From NCBI RefSeq assembly GCF_000518765.1, contig NZ_JAEF01000006.1, positions 248,001 to 312,000 of the forward strand: 64,000 nucleotides of DNA, written 5' to 3'. This DNA is from Ruminococcus flavefaciens ATCC 19208. GTDB lineage: Bacteria > Bacillota > Clostridia > Oscillospirales > Ruminococcaceae. Of this stretch, positions 45,637 to 53,967 are shown one piece after another; within the stretch, counting starts at the first letter, position 1; each line of letters starts with the position of its first letter. The notes under the pieces were generated by a model, which made no database searches, had not been told where the DNA came from, and saw only the letters and a list, made by a program, of their open reading frames with translations. The translations under genes were made by a program, and so were the position numbers.

Positions 45637-45987
45637 ATGAAGTTTATATGCTATCCTAAATGTACGACCTGCCAGAAGGCTAAGAATTGGCTTGAAGAAA
45701 ATGGAGTATCTTATGAATTCAGAGATATCAAGGAAGAAAATCCAAGCTATGATGAATTAAAAAAATGGTATAAGCTCAGTGGCTTGCCGCTGAAGAAGTT
45801 TTTCAATACAAGCGGTATGCTTTATAAATCAATGGAACTCAAAAACAAACTGCCTGATATGAGTGAAGAAGAGCAGTTAAAGCTTCTTGCAACAGACGGA
45901 ATGCTCGTTAAAAGACCTTTGCTTGTATGTGATGATACTGTACTCGTTGGATTTAAAGAAAAAGAGTACGAAGAATACTTTAAATAA
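45637..45987 (+). CDS. ArsC/Spx family thioredoxin-like protein
   Basis: 116 residues: CYPKCTTCQKAKNWLEENG with a CxxC (CTTC), YEFRDIKEENPSYDELKKW, and RPLLVCDDTVLVGF near the C-terminus. This is the ArsC/YffB/Spx family. Without an RNA-polymerase-binding Spx hallmark it is best called an arsenate-reductase-like oxidoreductase. A GGAGG SD follows the gatB stop closely, so it is probably read with gatCAB. Confidence 0.85.
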   Translation: MKFICYPKCTTCQKAKNWLEENGVSYEFRDIKEENPSYDELKKWYKLSGLPLKKFFNTSGMLYKSMELKNKLPDMSEEEQLKLLATDGMLVKRPLLVCDDTVLVGFKEKEYEEYFK

Positions 45988-45992
45988 GCATG

Positions 45993-46015
45993 AGCGGACA
46001 TTAGTCCGCTTTTGT
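45993..46015 (+). terminator. Probable terminator after gatCAB-arsC
   Basis: Seven-base stem AGCGGAC / GTCCGCT around ATTA, followed by a short T-run. Confidence 0.6.
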
Positions 46016-46028
46016 TAACCATAGCTAA

Positions 46029-46057
46029 TTGACAGTTGTCAAGGATTTTGGTATAAT
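46029..46057 (+). promoter_or_regulatory. copA promoter with overlapping cop-box-like operator
   Basis: TTGACA (46029-46034), a 17-base spacer and TATAAT (46052-46057). The -35 is one arm of a perfect inverted repeat TTGACA-GT-TGTCAA (46029-46042). Its core GACAGTTGTC is close to the KACANNTGTA box bound by CopY/BlaI-type repressors, suggesting copper-responsive repression. Confidence 0.65.
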
Positions 46058-46084
46058 TGATTATAAAGAAACGAAGGTGTAGTT

Positions 46085-48595
46085 ATGAAACAATATAATG
46101 TAACAGGCATGAGCTGTGTAGCTTGCAGCGCAAGAGTAGAAAAAGCAGTTTCCTCCGTTGATGGCGTTTCTTCGTGTTCGGTCAGTCTTCTGACAAATTC
46201 TATGGGAGTTGAGGGAACAGCGTCTGATTCAGCTATAATAGAAGCAGTTAAGAACGCAGGTTATGGTGCGTCACTCAAAGGCACAAAGACAGCGGCTTCA
46301 GCACCTGATGATGAGTTAAAAGATACCGAAACACCTGCTATGAAGCGCAGGCTGATAGCTTCTCTCGGATTTCTGATAGTACTGATGTATATTTCTATGG
46401 GGCACATGATGTTTGGATTTCCTCTCCCTGCATTTATGGAAGGAAATCACATAATGATGGGAATAGCCCAGCTTCTGCTTGCTGCAATTGTAATGGTCAT
46501 AAATCAGAAATTCTTTATCAACGGATTTATGGGAATTATACATCGTTCTCCGAATATGGATACTCTCGTTGCGCTTGGTTCAGGAGCATCTTTTATATAT
46601 AGTACATGTGTTTTGTTTGCCATGACTGATGCGCAGTTAAAAGGATATAATGAAGCTGTGATGGGGTATATGCATAATCTGTACTTTGAGTCCGCAGCTA
46701 TGATATTGACTCTTATAACCGTTGGAAAGATGCTTGAAGCGCGGTCGAAGGGCAAAACCACAAACGCTCTGAAAAGCCTTATGAAGCTTTCCCCGAAAAC
46801 AGCTGTTGTTTTTATAAACGGTGAGGAAGTCGAAGTGCTTGTTGAACAGGTGAAGAAAGGCGATATTTTTGCTGTACGTCCCGGTGAAAGTATTCCTGTT
46901 GACGGCGTTGTTCTTGAAGGAGAGAGTGCAATAAATGAAGCTGCTCTGACAGGTGAAAGTATTCCTGTTGATAAGATAAAGGGGGACAGCGTATCAGCAG
47001 GCACTATCAACCAATCAGGGTATCTTAAATGTGAGGCTACAAGAGTAGGCGAAGACACGACATTATCTCAAATAATAAAAATGGTCAGCGATGCAGCAGC
47101 GACTAAAGCGCCTATTGCTAAAATAGCCGATAAGGTCTCAGGCGTATTTGTTCCTGTAGTTATCGGTATTGCTCTCGTTACACTCGCTGTATGGCTGTTA
47201 TTGGGACATAATATCGGATATTCATTATCGAGAGCTATATCTGTACTGGTGATCAGCTGCCCTTGTGCACTTGGGCTTGCTACACCTGTGGCAATTATGG
47301 TAGGAAGCGGTGTCGGAGCAAAAAACGGATTGCTTTTTAAAACATCAATTTCACTTGAGAAAACAGGAAAAACTCAGATAGTCGCGCTTGATAAGACAGG
47401 TACTATCACAAAGGGGGAACCTCAGGTGACTGATATAATTACAGCTGAAGGATTTACGGAGCGTGAACTGCTTGGTATTGCTTATTCACTGGAAAGAAAA
47501 AGTGAGCACCCTCTTGCAAAGGCTGTAATAAAATTCGGAGATGAAAAGCAGATAAATGGTGATGAATTAGTAGAATTCAAAGCACTTGCAGGCAATGGAC
47601 TAACCGGAAAGCTTGGGGATACTACCCTCAGAGGAGGTAATTTTGAATATATAAGTTCATCAAGCTATATTGATGAAAAAACTCAAACAGCCGCACAGGA
47701 GCTTTCTGAACAAGGTAAAACACCGCTGTTCTTTTCAAAAGATGATAAATTTGCAGGTATTATAGCTGTGGCAGATGTAATAAAGGCGGAAAGTCCTGAA
47801 GCTATACGTGAATTGCAGAATATGGGGATCCGTGTTGTTATGTTGACGGGGGATAATGAGCGCACAGCAAACGCAATTGGTAAACAGGCGGGTGTCGATG
47901 AAGTCATCGCAGGAGTGCTTCCTGACGGAAAAGAAAATGTTATACGAAAACTGAAGAAAAAAGGAAAAGTTGCAATGGTAGGCGACGGTATCAATGATGC
48001 CCCTGCTCTTACAGCTGCCGATATGGGAATTGCTATCGGAGCAGGCGCAGATGTGGCAATTGATGCTGCTGATGTAGTTCTCATGAAAAGCAAGCTTAGT
48101 GACGTTCCTGCTGCTGTACGACTTAGCCGAGCTACTTTAAGAAATATCCATCAGAATCTTTTCTGGGCTTTTATCTATAACATCATAGGTATTCCGCTTG
48201 CAGCAGGTGTTTATTATAAACTTTTCGGCTGGCAGATGAATCCAATGTTCGGAGCAGCGGCAATGAGCCTTTCAAGCTTTTTTGTTGTTACAAATGCATT
48301 AAGGCTTAACTTTTTCAAACTATATGACAGCAGTCACGATAAAAAGCGACAAATTGTTATTATGGAAGATACAGCCAATGAAAAAAATATAGTAACTATA
48401 AAGGTCAAGGGGATGATGTGCGGACATTGTGAGGCAAGAGTAAAAAAAGCACTTGAAGAGCTTACGTTCATTGATGAAGCAGTTACAAGTCACGAACAGG
48501 GGAAGGCTGTACTGTCAATTTCAGGAGAAATGGACGAAAAAGCAGTAAAAAAAGCAATTACTGATGCCGGATATAAGTATCAGGGCATAAAATAG
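46085..48595 (+). CDS. copA: Copper-translocating P1B-type ATPase with N- and C-terminal HMA domains
   Basis: 836 residues. N-terminal heavy-metal-associated domain with GMSCVAC (Cys11, Cys14), eight membrane helices, CPC metal site (392-394), phosphorylation DKTGT (Asp436), and hinge GDGINDAPAL. Exports Cu(I) from the cytosol. Unusually, a second HMA domain is fused at the C-terminus: GMMCGHC (Cys779, Cys782) followed by ARVKKALEEL, resembling a CopZ chaperone. This may deliver or sense copper in cis. Monocistronic, with a cop-box-like operator upstream and a terminator downstream. Confidence 0.93.
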   Translation: MKQYNVTGMSCVACSARVEKAVSSVDGVSSCSVSLLTNSMGVEGTASDSAIIEAVKNAGYGASLKGTKTAASAPDDELKDTETPAMKRRLIASLGFLIVLMYISMGHMMFGFPLPAFMEGNHIMMGIAQLLLAAIVMVINQKFFINGFMGIIHRSPNMDTLVALGSGASFIYSTCVLFAMTDAQLKGYNEAVMGYMHNLYFESAAMILTLITVGKMLEARSKGKTTNALKSLMKLSPKTAVVFINGEEVEVLVEQVKKGDIFAVRPGESIPVDGVVLEGESAINEAALTGESIPVDKIKGDSVSAGTINQSGYLKCEATRVGEDTTLSQIIKMVSDAAATKAPIAKIADKVSGVFVPVVIGIALVTLAVWLLLGHNIGYSLSRAISVLVISCPCALGLATPVAIMVGSGVGAKNGLLFKTSISLEKTGKTQIVALDKTGTITKGEPQVTDIITAEGFTERELLGIAYSLERKSEHPLAKAVIKFGDEKQINGDELVEFKALAGNGLTGKLGDTTLRGGNFEYISSSSYIDEKTQTAAQELSEQGKTPLFFSKDDKFAGIIAVADVIKAESPEAIRELQNMGIRVVMLTGDNERTANAIGKQAGVDEVIAGVLPDGKENVIRKLKKKGKVAMVGDGINDAPALTAADMGIAIGAGADVAIDAADVVLMKSKLSDVPAAVRLSRATLRNIHQNLFWAFIYNIIGIPLAAGVYYKLFGWQMNPMFGAAAMSLSSFFVVTNALRLNFFKLYDSSHDKKRQIVIMEDTANEKNIVTIKVKGMMCGHCEARVKKALEELTFIDEAVTSHEQGKAVLSISGEMDEKAVKKAITDAGYKYQGIK

Positions 48596-48609
48596 TAAAA
48601 TAAAGTTGA

Positions 48610-48636
48610 AAAAGCAGTCTTTATGGCTGCTTTTTT
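48610..48636 (+). terminator. Terminator of copA
   Basis: Eight-base stem AAAAGCAG / CTGCTTTT with a T-run. Confidence 0.82.
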
Positions 48637-48664
48637 AATATATAGGTAAAATGTTACTGCGGAC

Positions 48665-48693
48665 TTGCAAAAAAAAAATAAATGTGATATAAT
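48665..48693 (+). promoter_or_regulatory. Promoter of the topoisomerase pair
   Basis: TTGCAA (48665-48670), a 17-base spacer and TATAAT (48688-48693), with TGA before the -10 hexamer. Confidence 0.72.
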
Positions 48694-48734
48694 ATTTAAG
48701 TATGTATAAAAACATAACCGAAAGGCAGAGGATT

Positions 48735-50714
48735 ATGGCTAAGAAACAAGATTACGGCAACGACAGTATATCAATGCTCAAGGGCGCGGACAGAGTCCGT
48801 AAGCGTCCTGCTGTTATATTCGGCTCTGACGGATTGGACGGCTGTGAGCACTCGATCTTTGAAGTCATCTCAAACTCTATAGATGAAGCACGTGAGGGTT
48901 ACGGTAATAAAATAATAATCACTCATTACAGGAATAATGATATAGAAGTTGAGGATTTCGGCAGAGGCTGTCCCGTTGATTATAATAATAACGAAAAGCG
49001 TTATAACTGGGAGCTTGTTTACTGTGAGCTCTATGCGGGCGGTAAGTATGATTCTGCTGCTGAATCTTATGAATATTCACTTGGTCTTAACGGACTTGGT
49101 CTGTGTTCTACGCAATATTCATCTGAATTTATGGACGTTGAGGTAATCCGTGACGGTTTCAAATATGATCTGCACTTTGAAAAAGGCAATAACGTGGGCG
49201 GCCTGAAAAAAGAACCATGCAAAAAAAAGCAGACAGGTACTAAGACACGCTGGCGTCCTGACCTTGAGGTTTTTACTGATATAAACGTTTCTGACGAGTT
49301 CTTCTGCGATATCCTTAAACGTCAGGCTATTGTAAATCCTAATATTCTCTTTGTTTTTCGCAGTGAAAATGAAGTAGGCGGCTTTAATGAGCAGGAATTT
49401 TTCTACGAATCAGGTATAACCGAGTATGTTCAGGAAATAGCAGGTGAGGGAGCACTTTCCTCTATACAGCACTGGACTGCCGAGAAAAAGGGAAGAGACC
49501 GTGATGACAAGCCAGAATATAAGGTAAAGCTTGATGTTGCGCTTACTTTTTCAAACAAGGCTAAACTGACAGAGTATTATCATAACTCCAGTTTCCTTGA
49601 GCACGGCGGCTCGCCTGCCGAGGCTGTAAAGCGTGCATTTCAGGCTCAGATAGACAGCTATATCAAGTCAGTGAACGGCTACCAGAAGAACGAGAGCAAG
49701 ATAACCTACGCTGATGTTGAGGAATGTCTGATACTTGTTTCTTCATCATTCTCTACTCAGACTTCTTACGCTAATCAGACCAAAAAGGCGATCACAAATA
49801 AATTTATTCGTGAAGCAATGACTGAATTTCTTCGTCATCAGCTGGAAGTTTACTTTATCGAGAATCCTGATGAAGCACAGAAAATAGCAGAACAGATACT
49901 CATAAACAAACGAAGCCGCGAGAATGCTGAAAAGGTTCGGCTTAACGTAAAGAAGAAGCTTACAGGAACTATAGATCTTGCGAATATGGTGGAGAAGTTT
50001 GTTGACTGTCGTACAAAGGATGTTTCACGCCGCGAGATATACATCGTGGAGGGCGATTCGGCTCTCGGTTCCGTAAAGCTTGCGAGAAATGCAGAATTTC
50101 AGGCTATAATCCCTGTCCGCGGTAAGATACTCAACTGTCTGAAAGCTGAATATTCCAAGATTTTCAAGAGTGAGATAATCACAGACCTTATTAAAGTGCT
50201 TGGTTGCGGAGTTGAGGTCACTACAAAGGCTAATAAAGAGCTTTCCAACTTTGATATAAACAACTTCCGCTGGAGCAAGATCGTTATATGTACCGATGCG
50301 GACGTTGACGGCTTTCAGATAAGAACACTTATCCTTACTATGCTTTACAGACTGACTCCTACACTTATTGAGCAGGGGTACGTATATATCGCTGAGTCTC
50401 CTCTCTTTGAGATAAATACAAAGGAAAAGACATATTTTGCCTATACAGAGCAGGAAAAGCAGCGAATACTGGAAATGATTGGTGATAAAAAGCATACGAT
50501 ACAGCGCTCGAAAGGTCTCGGTGAAAACGAGCCTGATATGATGAGCCTTACTACAATGAATCCTGATACACGTCGACTTATCAAGGTCACAGCAGATGAT
50601 ATAACAGAATCAGCTGAGGTATTCGAGATGCTTCTCGGTGACGATCTTCAGGGACGTAAGGACTATATCTCAGAATATGGCGCTGATTATCTTGAACTTG
50701 CTGATATAAGCTGA
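48735..50714 (+). CDS. Divergent type IIA topoisomerase subunit B (ParE/GyrB-like)
   Basis: About 659 residues. GHKL ATPase: EVISNSIDEA and the ATP-lid loop LGLNGLGLCSTQ, which departs from the usual GLHGVG. TOPRIM: YIVEGDSALGSVK (usual EGDSAGGSAK) and CTDADVDGFQIRT (usual His is Gln). A C-terminal KGLGENEPDMM matches the KGLGEM motif. It lacks the long GyrB insert, so it belongs to the Topo IV-like second enzyme of Clostridia that decatenates chromosomes. The start is ATG 48735; an earlier in-frame ATG (48702) is too close to the promoter. Confidence 0.87.
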   Translation: MAKKQDYGNDSISMLKGADRVRKRPAVIFGSDGLDGCEHSIFEVISNSIDEAREGYGNKIIITHYRNNDIEVEDFGRGCPVDYNNNEKRYNWELVYCELYAGGKYDSAAESYEYSLGLNGLGLCSTQYSSEFMDVEVIRDGFKYDLHFEKGNNVGGLKKEPCKKKQTGTKTRWRPDLEVFTDINVSDEFFCDILKRQAIVNPNILFVFRSENEVGGFNEQEFFYESGITEYVQEIAGEGALSSIQHWTAEKKGRDRDDKPEYKVKLDVALTFSNKAKLTEYYHNSSFLEHGGSPAEAVKRAFQAQIDSYIKSVNGYQKNESKITYADVEECLILVSSSFSTQTSYANQTKKAITNKFIREAMTEFLRHQLEVYFIENPDEAQKIAEQILINKRSRENAEKVRLNVKKKLTGTIDLANMVEKFVDCRTKDVSRREIYIVEGDSALGSVKLARNAEFQAIIPVRGKILNCLKAEYSKIFKSEIITDLIKVLGCGVEVTTKANKELSNFDINNFRWSKIVICTDADVDGFQIRTLILTMLYRLTPTLIEQGYVYIAESPLFEINTKEKTYFAYTEQEKQRILEMIGDKKHTIQRSKGLGENEPDMMSLTTMNPDTRRLIKVTADDITESAEVFEMLLGDDLQGRKDYISEYGADYLELADIS

Positions 50715-50730
50715 TAGCTTGGCGATTGAT

Positions 50731-50944
50731 ATGAAGAAAGTTAAAATGACAAAGTGCCGTTTCTGAGGCGGTACTGAATTCATTACAGGTTATCAGAATT
50801 TTTACGGTGCAGTTTACAGTGTCGATAGTTTACTCAGGTTAACATCTCTGTATCATACTATATGCATAGATTGCGGAAGATGTTAAAGCTCCTGAGAAAC
50901 TGTTAAAGAAAAAAGAAAGAAAATCATCACAAGGAGAAGAGTAA
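50731..50944 (+). pseudogene. Decayed small zinc-ribbon-like gene
   Basis: From ATG 50731 the frame reads MKKVKMTKCRF, then TGA (50764-50766), then GGTEFITGYQNFYGAVYS, SLYHTICIDCGR and a stop at 50884. The TGA stands where a CxxC zinc-ribbon would have its second cysteine (CRF-stop-GG), and the second pair CIDC is intact. From 50879 the next frame continues as DVKAPEKLLKKKERKS up to TAA at 50942-50944. It looks like a small Cys4 protein with one nonsense change and one frameshift or deletion. Its tail touches the next gene's ATG. Confidence 0.62.
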
Positions 50945-53185
50945 ATGCCAAGAAAAAAGGAAACTCCAAAAAAACAGCCTGTATTCAAGCATGAAGCTTA
51001 TATTGAAGGTTCAGGCAGTGTAGTTGATGAAAAGATAACTGATACGCTAAAAAAGAACTATATGCCGTACGCCATGAGCGTTATTATCTCAAGAGCTCTT
51101 CCTGAGATAGACGGCTTCAAGCCTTCTCACAGAAAGCTCTTGTATATGATGTATAAGAGAGGACTGCTCAATCCCGAAAAGGAACGTTCCAAGTCTGCCA
51201 ATGTTGTTGGTGAGACAATGAAGCTCAATCCTCACGGCGATCAGGCTATATATGAGACTCTTGTTCGTATGACACGCGGAAATGAGGCTTTGCTCCACCC
51301 TTACGTTGACAGCAAGGGCAACTTCGGCAAGCAGTATTCCAGTAAGATGCACTTTGCTGCACCTCGTTATACAGAGGTAAAGCTTGAAAAGATATGCAAT
51401 GAGCTTTTCCGTGATATTGACAAGGAAACCATAGATTTCGTACCAAACTATGATAACACAATGCAGGAGCCTACCCTTCTTCCTGCAACTTTTCCTACGG
51501 TGCTCGTAAACTCAAACACAGGTATCGCTGTATCTATGGCAAGCAATGTATGTCCGTTCAATCTTGAAGAAGTCTGCGAGACGACCATAGCTCTTATGAA
51601 GGACCCGAACCATGACATACTCAGTACTCTTAAAGGTCCTGATTTCCCCGGCGGCGGACTTATGCTCTATGATGAGGCGGAGCTTAATAAGGTTTACGAG
51701 ACGGGTAGAGGTAGTATCAAGGTACGTGCAAAATTCAGTTATGATAAAACCGCAAACTGTATTGAAGTAACTGAAATTCCGTATACAACTACCGTTGAGG
51801 CTATAATTGAGAAGATAATAGACCTTGTAAAACAGGGAAAGATCAGGGAAGTTTCTTATATACGTGATGAGACAGATATTGAAGGCCTTAAAATAGCTAT
51901 TGATCTTAAACGCGGAACTGATCCCGAAAAGCTAATGCAGAAGCTTTACCGCCTTACTCCTTTGCAGGACAGCTATCCATGTAACTTTAATATACTGATA
52001 GCAGGTACTCCGAAGGTAATGGGAGTGCGTGAGATACTTATTGAATGGACTGCGTTCAGAGAAGAATGTATCCAGCGTAGAACATATCACGACCTCCAGA
52101 AGAAAAAGGAAAAGCTTCATCTTCTTGAAGCTCTATCCAAGATACTTCTTGATATCGACAAGGCTATAAAGATAATCCGAGAGACCGAGAATGAAGCGGA
52201 CGTTGTGCCAAACCTTATGATAGGCTTTGGTATTGATGAAATACAGGCTGAATACGTTGCAGAAATAAAGCTTCGTAATATCAATAAGCAGTATATCCTT
52301 CGCCGTATCGAGGAAGTAGATCAGCTCAAAAAGGATATTGAGGAAATGGAAGATATCCTCCGTGATAAGAAGAAAATACGTAAGATAATCGTTAATGAGC
52401 TGCGTGATGTTATAAAGAACTACGCTCAGCCGAGAAAGACAATGTTCTATTATCTTTCTGATGTTGAAGAAACAGATGATGTAGATGATACGCCTGATTA
52501 TGCTGTCAATATATTTGTATCTGACAGCGGCTACTTCAAGAAGATCACTCCTCAGTCGCTGAGAATGAGCGGTGAGCAGAAGCTTAAAGAAGGTGACTTT
52601 ATCAGCCAGACCTTTGAAGCTACTAACAAGACTGATCTTGTTTTCTTCTCGGATAAGGCTCAGGCTTATAAATCGAGAGCAAGTGCATTCGATGATACAA
52701 AGGCAAGTGTAATGGGTGATTATATACCTGCAAAACTTAGCTTTGACGACGGTGAGATGCTCAAAACACTTGTTCCGACAACGGATTATAGTGGATATAT
52801 CCTTTTCTTCTTTGAAAACGGCAAAGTCGCAAAAGTGCCTATGAAATCATATGAGACCAAGACCAACCGTAAAAAACTTGCAAAGGCTTATTCGGAGAAG
52901 TCGCCGCTTGTTGCTGCAATATTCACAGCTGAGGACAGTGATATCCTTCTCAGGACTACAAGCGGTCATGCACTTGTATTTAATACAGGCATGATACTCC
53001 CTAAGTCTACAAGGGATTCTCAGGGCGTACAGGTTATAAATTTAAGAAAGAAAGCATTCCTTTCATCAGCATCGCTTATAGCTCCTGAGGAACTGCCTGA
53101 GCTTGAGAAATATCGTTCAAAGAGCGTTCCTGCCGCAGGAAAGCCTGCCAAGGAGCTTGGTGACAGCAATCAGCTTACATTTTAA
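50945..53185 (+). CDS. Divergent type IIA topoisomerase subunit A (ParC/GyrA-like)
   Basis: 746 residues. Breakage-reunion domain with catalytic Tyr142 in AAPRYTEVKL, PEIDGFKPSHRKLLYMM, a coiled-coil region (about 385-480), and a shortened C-terminal beta-propeller region. At the position of the quinolone-contact Ser/Asp pair (E. coli GyrA Ser83/Asp87) this protein has NPHGDQAIYE, i.e. Gln100 and Glu104. Paired with the ParE-like gene upstream. The SD AAGGAGA lies inside the remnant gene. Confidence 0.88.
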   Translation: MPRKKETPKKQPVFKHEAYIEGSGSVVDEKITDTLKKNYMPYAMSVIISRALPEIDGFKPSHRKLLYMMYKRGLLNPEKERSKSANVVGETMKLNPHGDQAIYETLVRMTRGNEALLHPYVDSKGNFGKQYSSKMHFAAPRYTEVKLEKICNELFRDIDKETIDFVPNYDNTMQEPTLLPATFPTVLVNSNTGIAVSMASNVCPFNLEEVCETTIALMKDPNHDILSTLKGPDFPGGGLMLYDEAELNKVYETGRGSIKVRAKFSYDKTANCIEVTEIPYTTTVEAIIEKIIDLVKQGKIREVSYIRDETDIEGLKIAIDLKRGTDPEKLMQKLYRLTPLQDSYPCNFNILIAGTPKVMGVREILIEWTAFREECIQRRTYHDLQKKKEKLHLLEALSKILLDIDKAIKIIRETENEADVVPNLMIGFGIDEIQAEYVAEIKLRNINKQYILRRIEEVDQLKKDIEEMEDILRDKKKIRKIIVNELRDVIKNYAQPRKTMFYYLSDVEETDDVDDTPDYAVNIFVSDSGYFKKITPQSLRMSGEQKLKEGDFISQTFEATNKTDLVFFSDKAQAYKSRASAFDDTKASVMGDYIPAKLSFDDGEMLKTLVPTTDYSGYILFFFENGKVAKVPMKSYETKTNRKKLAKAYSEKSPLVAAIFTAEDSDILLRTTSGHALVFNTGMILPKSTRDSQGVQVINLRKKAFLSSASLIAPEELPELEKYRSKSVPAAGKPAKELGDSNQLTF

Positions 53186-53191
53186 TAATAG

Positions 53192-53231
53192 AAAAGCCAT
53201 AGTTTTGCCTGAATGCAATACTATGGCTTTT
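53192..53231 (+). terminator. Terminator of the topoisomerase operon
   Basis: Twelve-base stem AAAAGCCATAGT / ACTATGGCTTTT, extended by TTGC / GCAA inside, followed by a T-run. Confidence 0.87.
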
Positions 53232-53259
53232 TATGAAATATCTGTATAGAGGTGAAAGT

Positions 53260-53916
53260 ATGAATAAAGAATGGTCTGAACTTAATAAAACAATGCAAAT
53301 ACAGCTAAAAAAATCAGAAACATATAACAACGGCATCGAAACACTATTTGAACTCAGGAAACAGCTTATACAGGTAATAGATCTGTTCAGATGTGAGCTT
53401 TCAAGAGCTGACTTCAATGCTATTCCTTTCATTAATGCTGAAGGTTATCATTCAAAAACAATTGCATATTCCTTATGGCATATTTTTCGCATAGAAGATA
53501 TCGTTGCACATTCCCTTATTAATGAAGATGAGCAGGTATTCTTTTCGGAAAAATACAATAAGCGTATAAATTCTCCCATAATAACAACAGGTAATGAGCT
53601 TGTAAAACAGCAGATAGCAGATTTTTCAGAACAATTAGACATAGATGAGCTTTATGCATATATCAGTGAAGTAAAGAAAAGTACTGAAAGAATTATTAAA
53701 ACTCTTTCATTTGATGATCTGAAAAGAAAGATATCAGACGAACGGAAGGATTATCTGAAAAGTCTGAACGTCGTAAGTAATGATGAAAGTGCAGCATGGC
53801 TCATTGATTACTGGTGTGAAAAGGATATACGCGGACTCATACAGATGCCGTTTTCAAGGCACTGGATAATGCATGCAGAAGCCTGCATACGTATAAAAGC
53901 GAAGCTAAAGAAATAA
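53260..53916 (+). CDS. DinB-like four-helix protein
   Basis: 218 residues, mostly helical. AYSLWHIFRIEDIVAHSLI and a late SRHWIMHAEACIRI supply histidines in the spacing of the DinB/YfiT metal-binding fold. Such proteins often act in bacillithiol-type thiol transfer or stress responses, but the substrate is unknown. The start is ATG 53260 after AGAGGTG; the longer frame (53233) begins in the terminator. The gene ends in a shared terminator with the convergent aldolase. Confidence 0.65.
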   Translation: MNKEWSELNKTMQIQLKKSETYNNGIETLFELRKQLIQVIDLFRCELSRADFNAIPFINAEGYHSKTIAYSLWHIFRIEDIVAHSLINEDEQVFFSEKYNKRINSPIITTGNELVKQQIADFSEQLDIDELYAYISEVKKSTERIIKTLSFDDLKRKISDERKDYLKSLNVVSNDESAAWLIDYWCEKDIRGLIQMPFSRHWIMHAEACIRIKAKLKK

Positions 53917-53919
53917 AAA

Positions 53920-53956
53920 ACAGCCGAAATGCAATAAATAATTGTATTTCGGCTGT
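53920..53956. terminator. Bidirectional terminator between convergent genes
   Basis: Sixteen-base stem ACAGCCGAAATGCAAT / ATTGTATTTCGGCTGT with one G-T pair. A-run on the left and T-containing tail on the right. Confidence 0.87.
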
Positions 53957-53967
53957 TAGTTTAACAA

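Noticed and set aside
50764..50766. In-frame TGA as selenocysteine in the zinc-ribbon-like gene
   Set aside because: No SECIS-like hairpin is evident just after the TGA, and a second independent lesion (frameshift near 50879) breaks the same gene, so decay is simpler.
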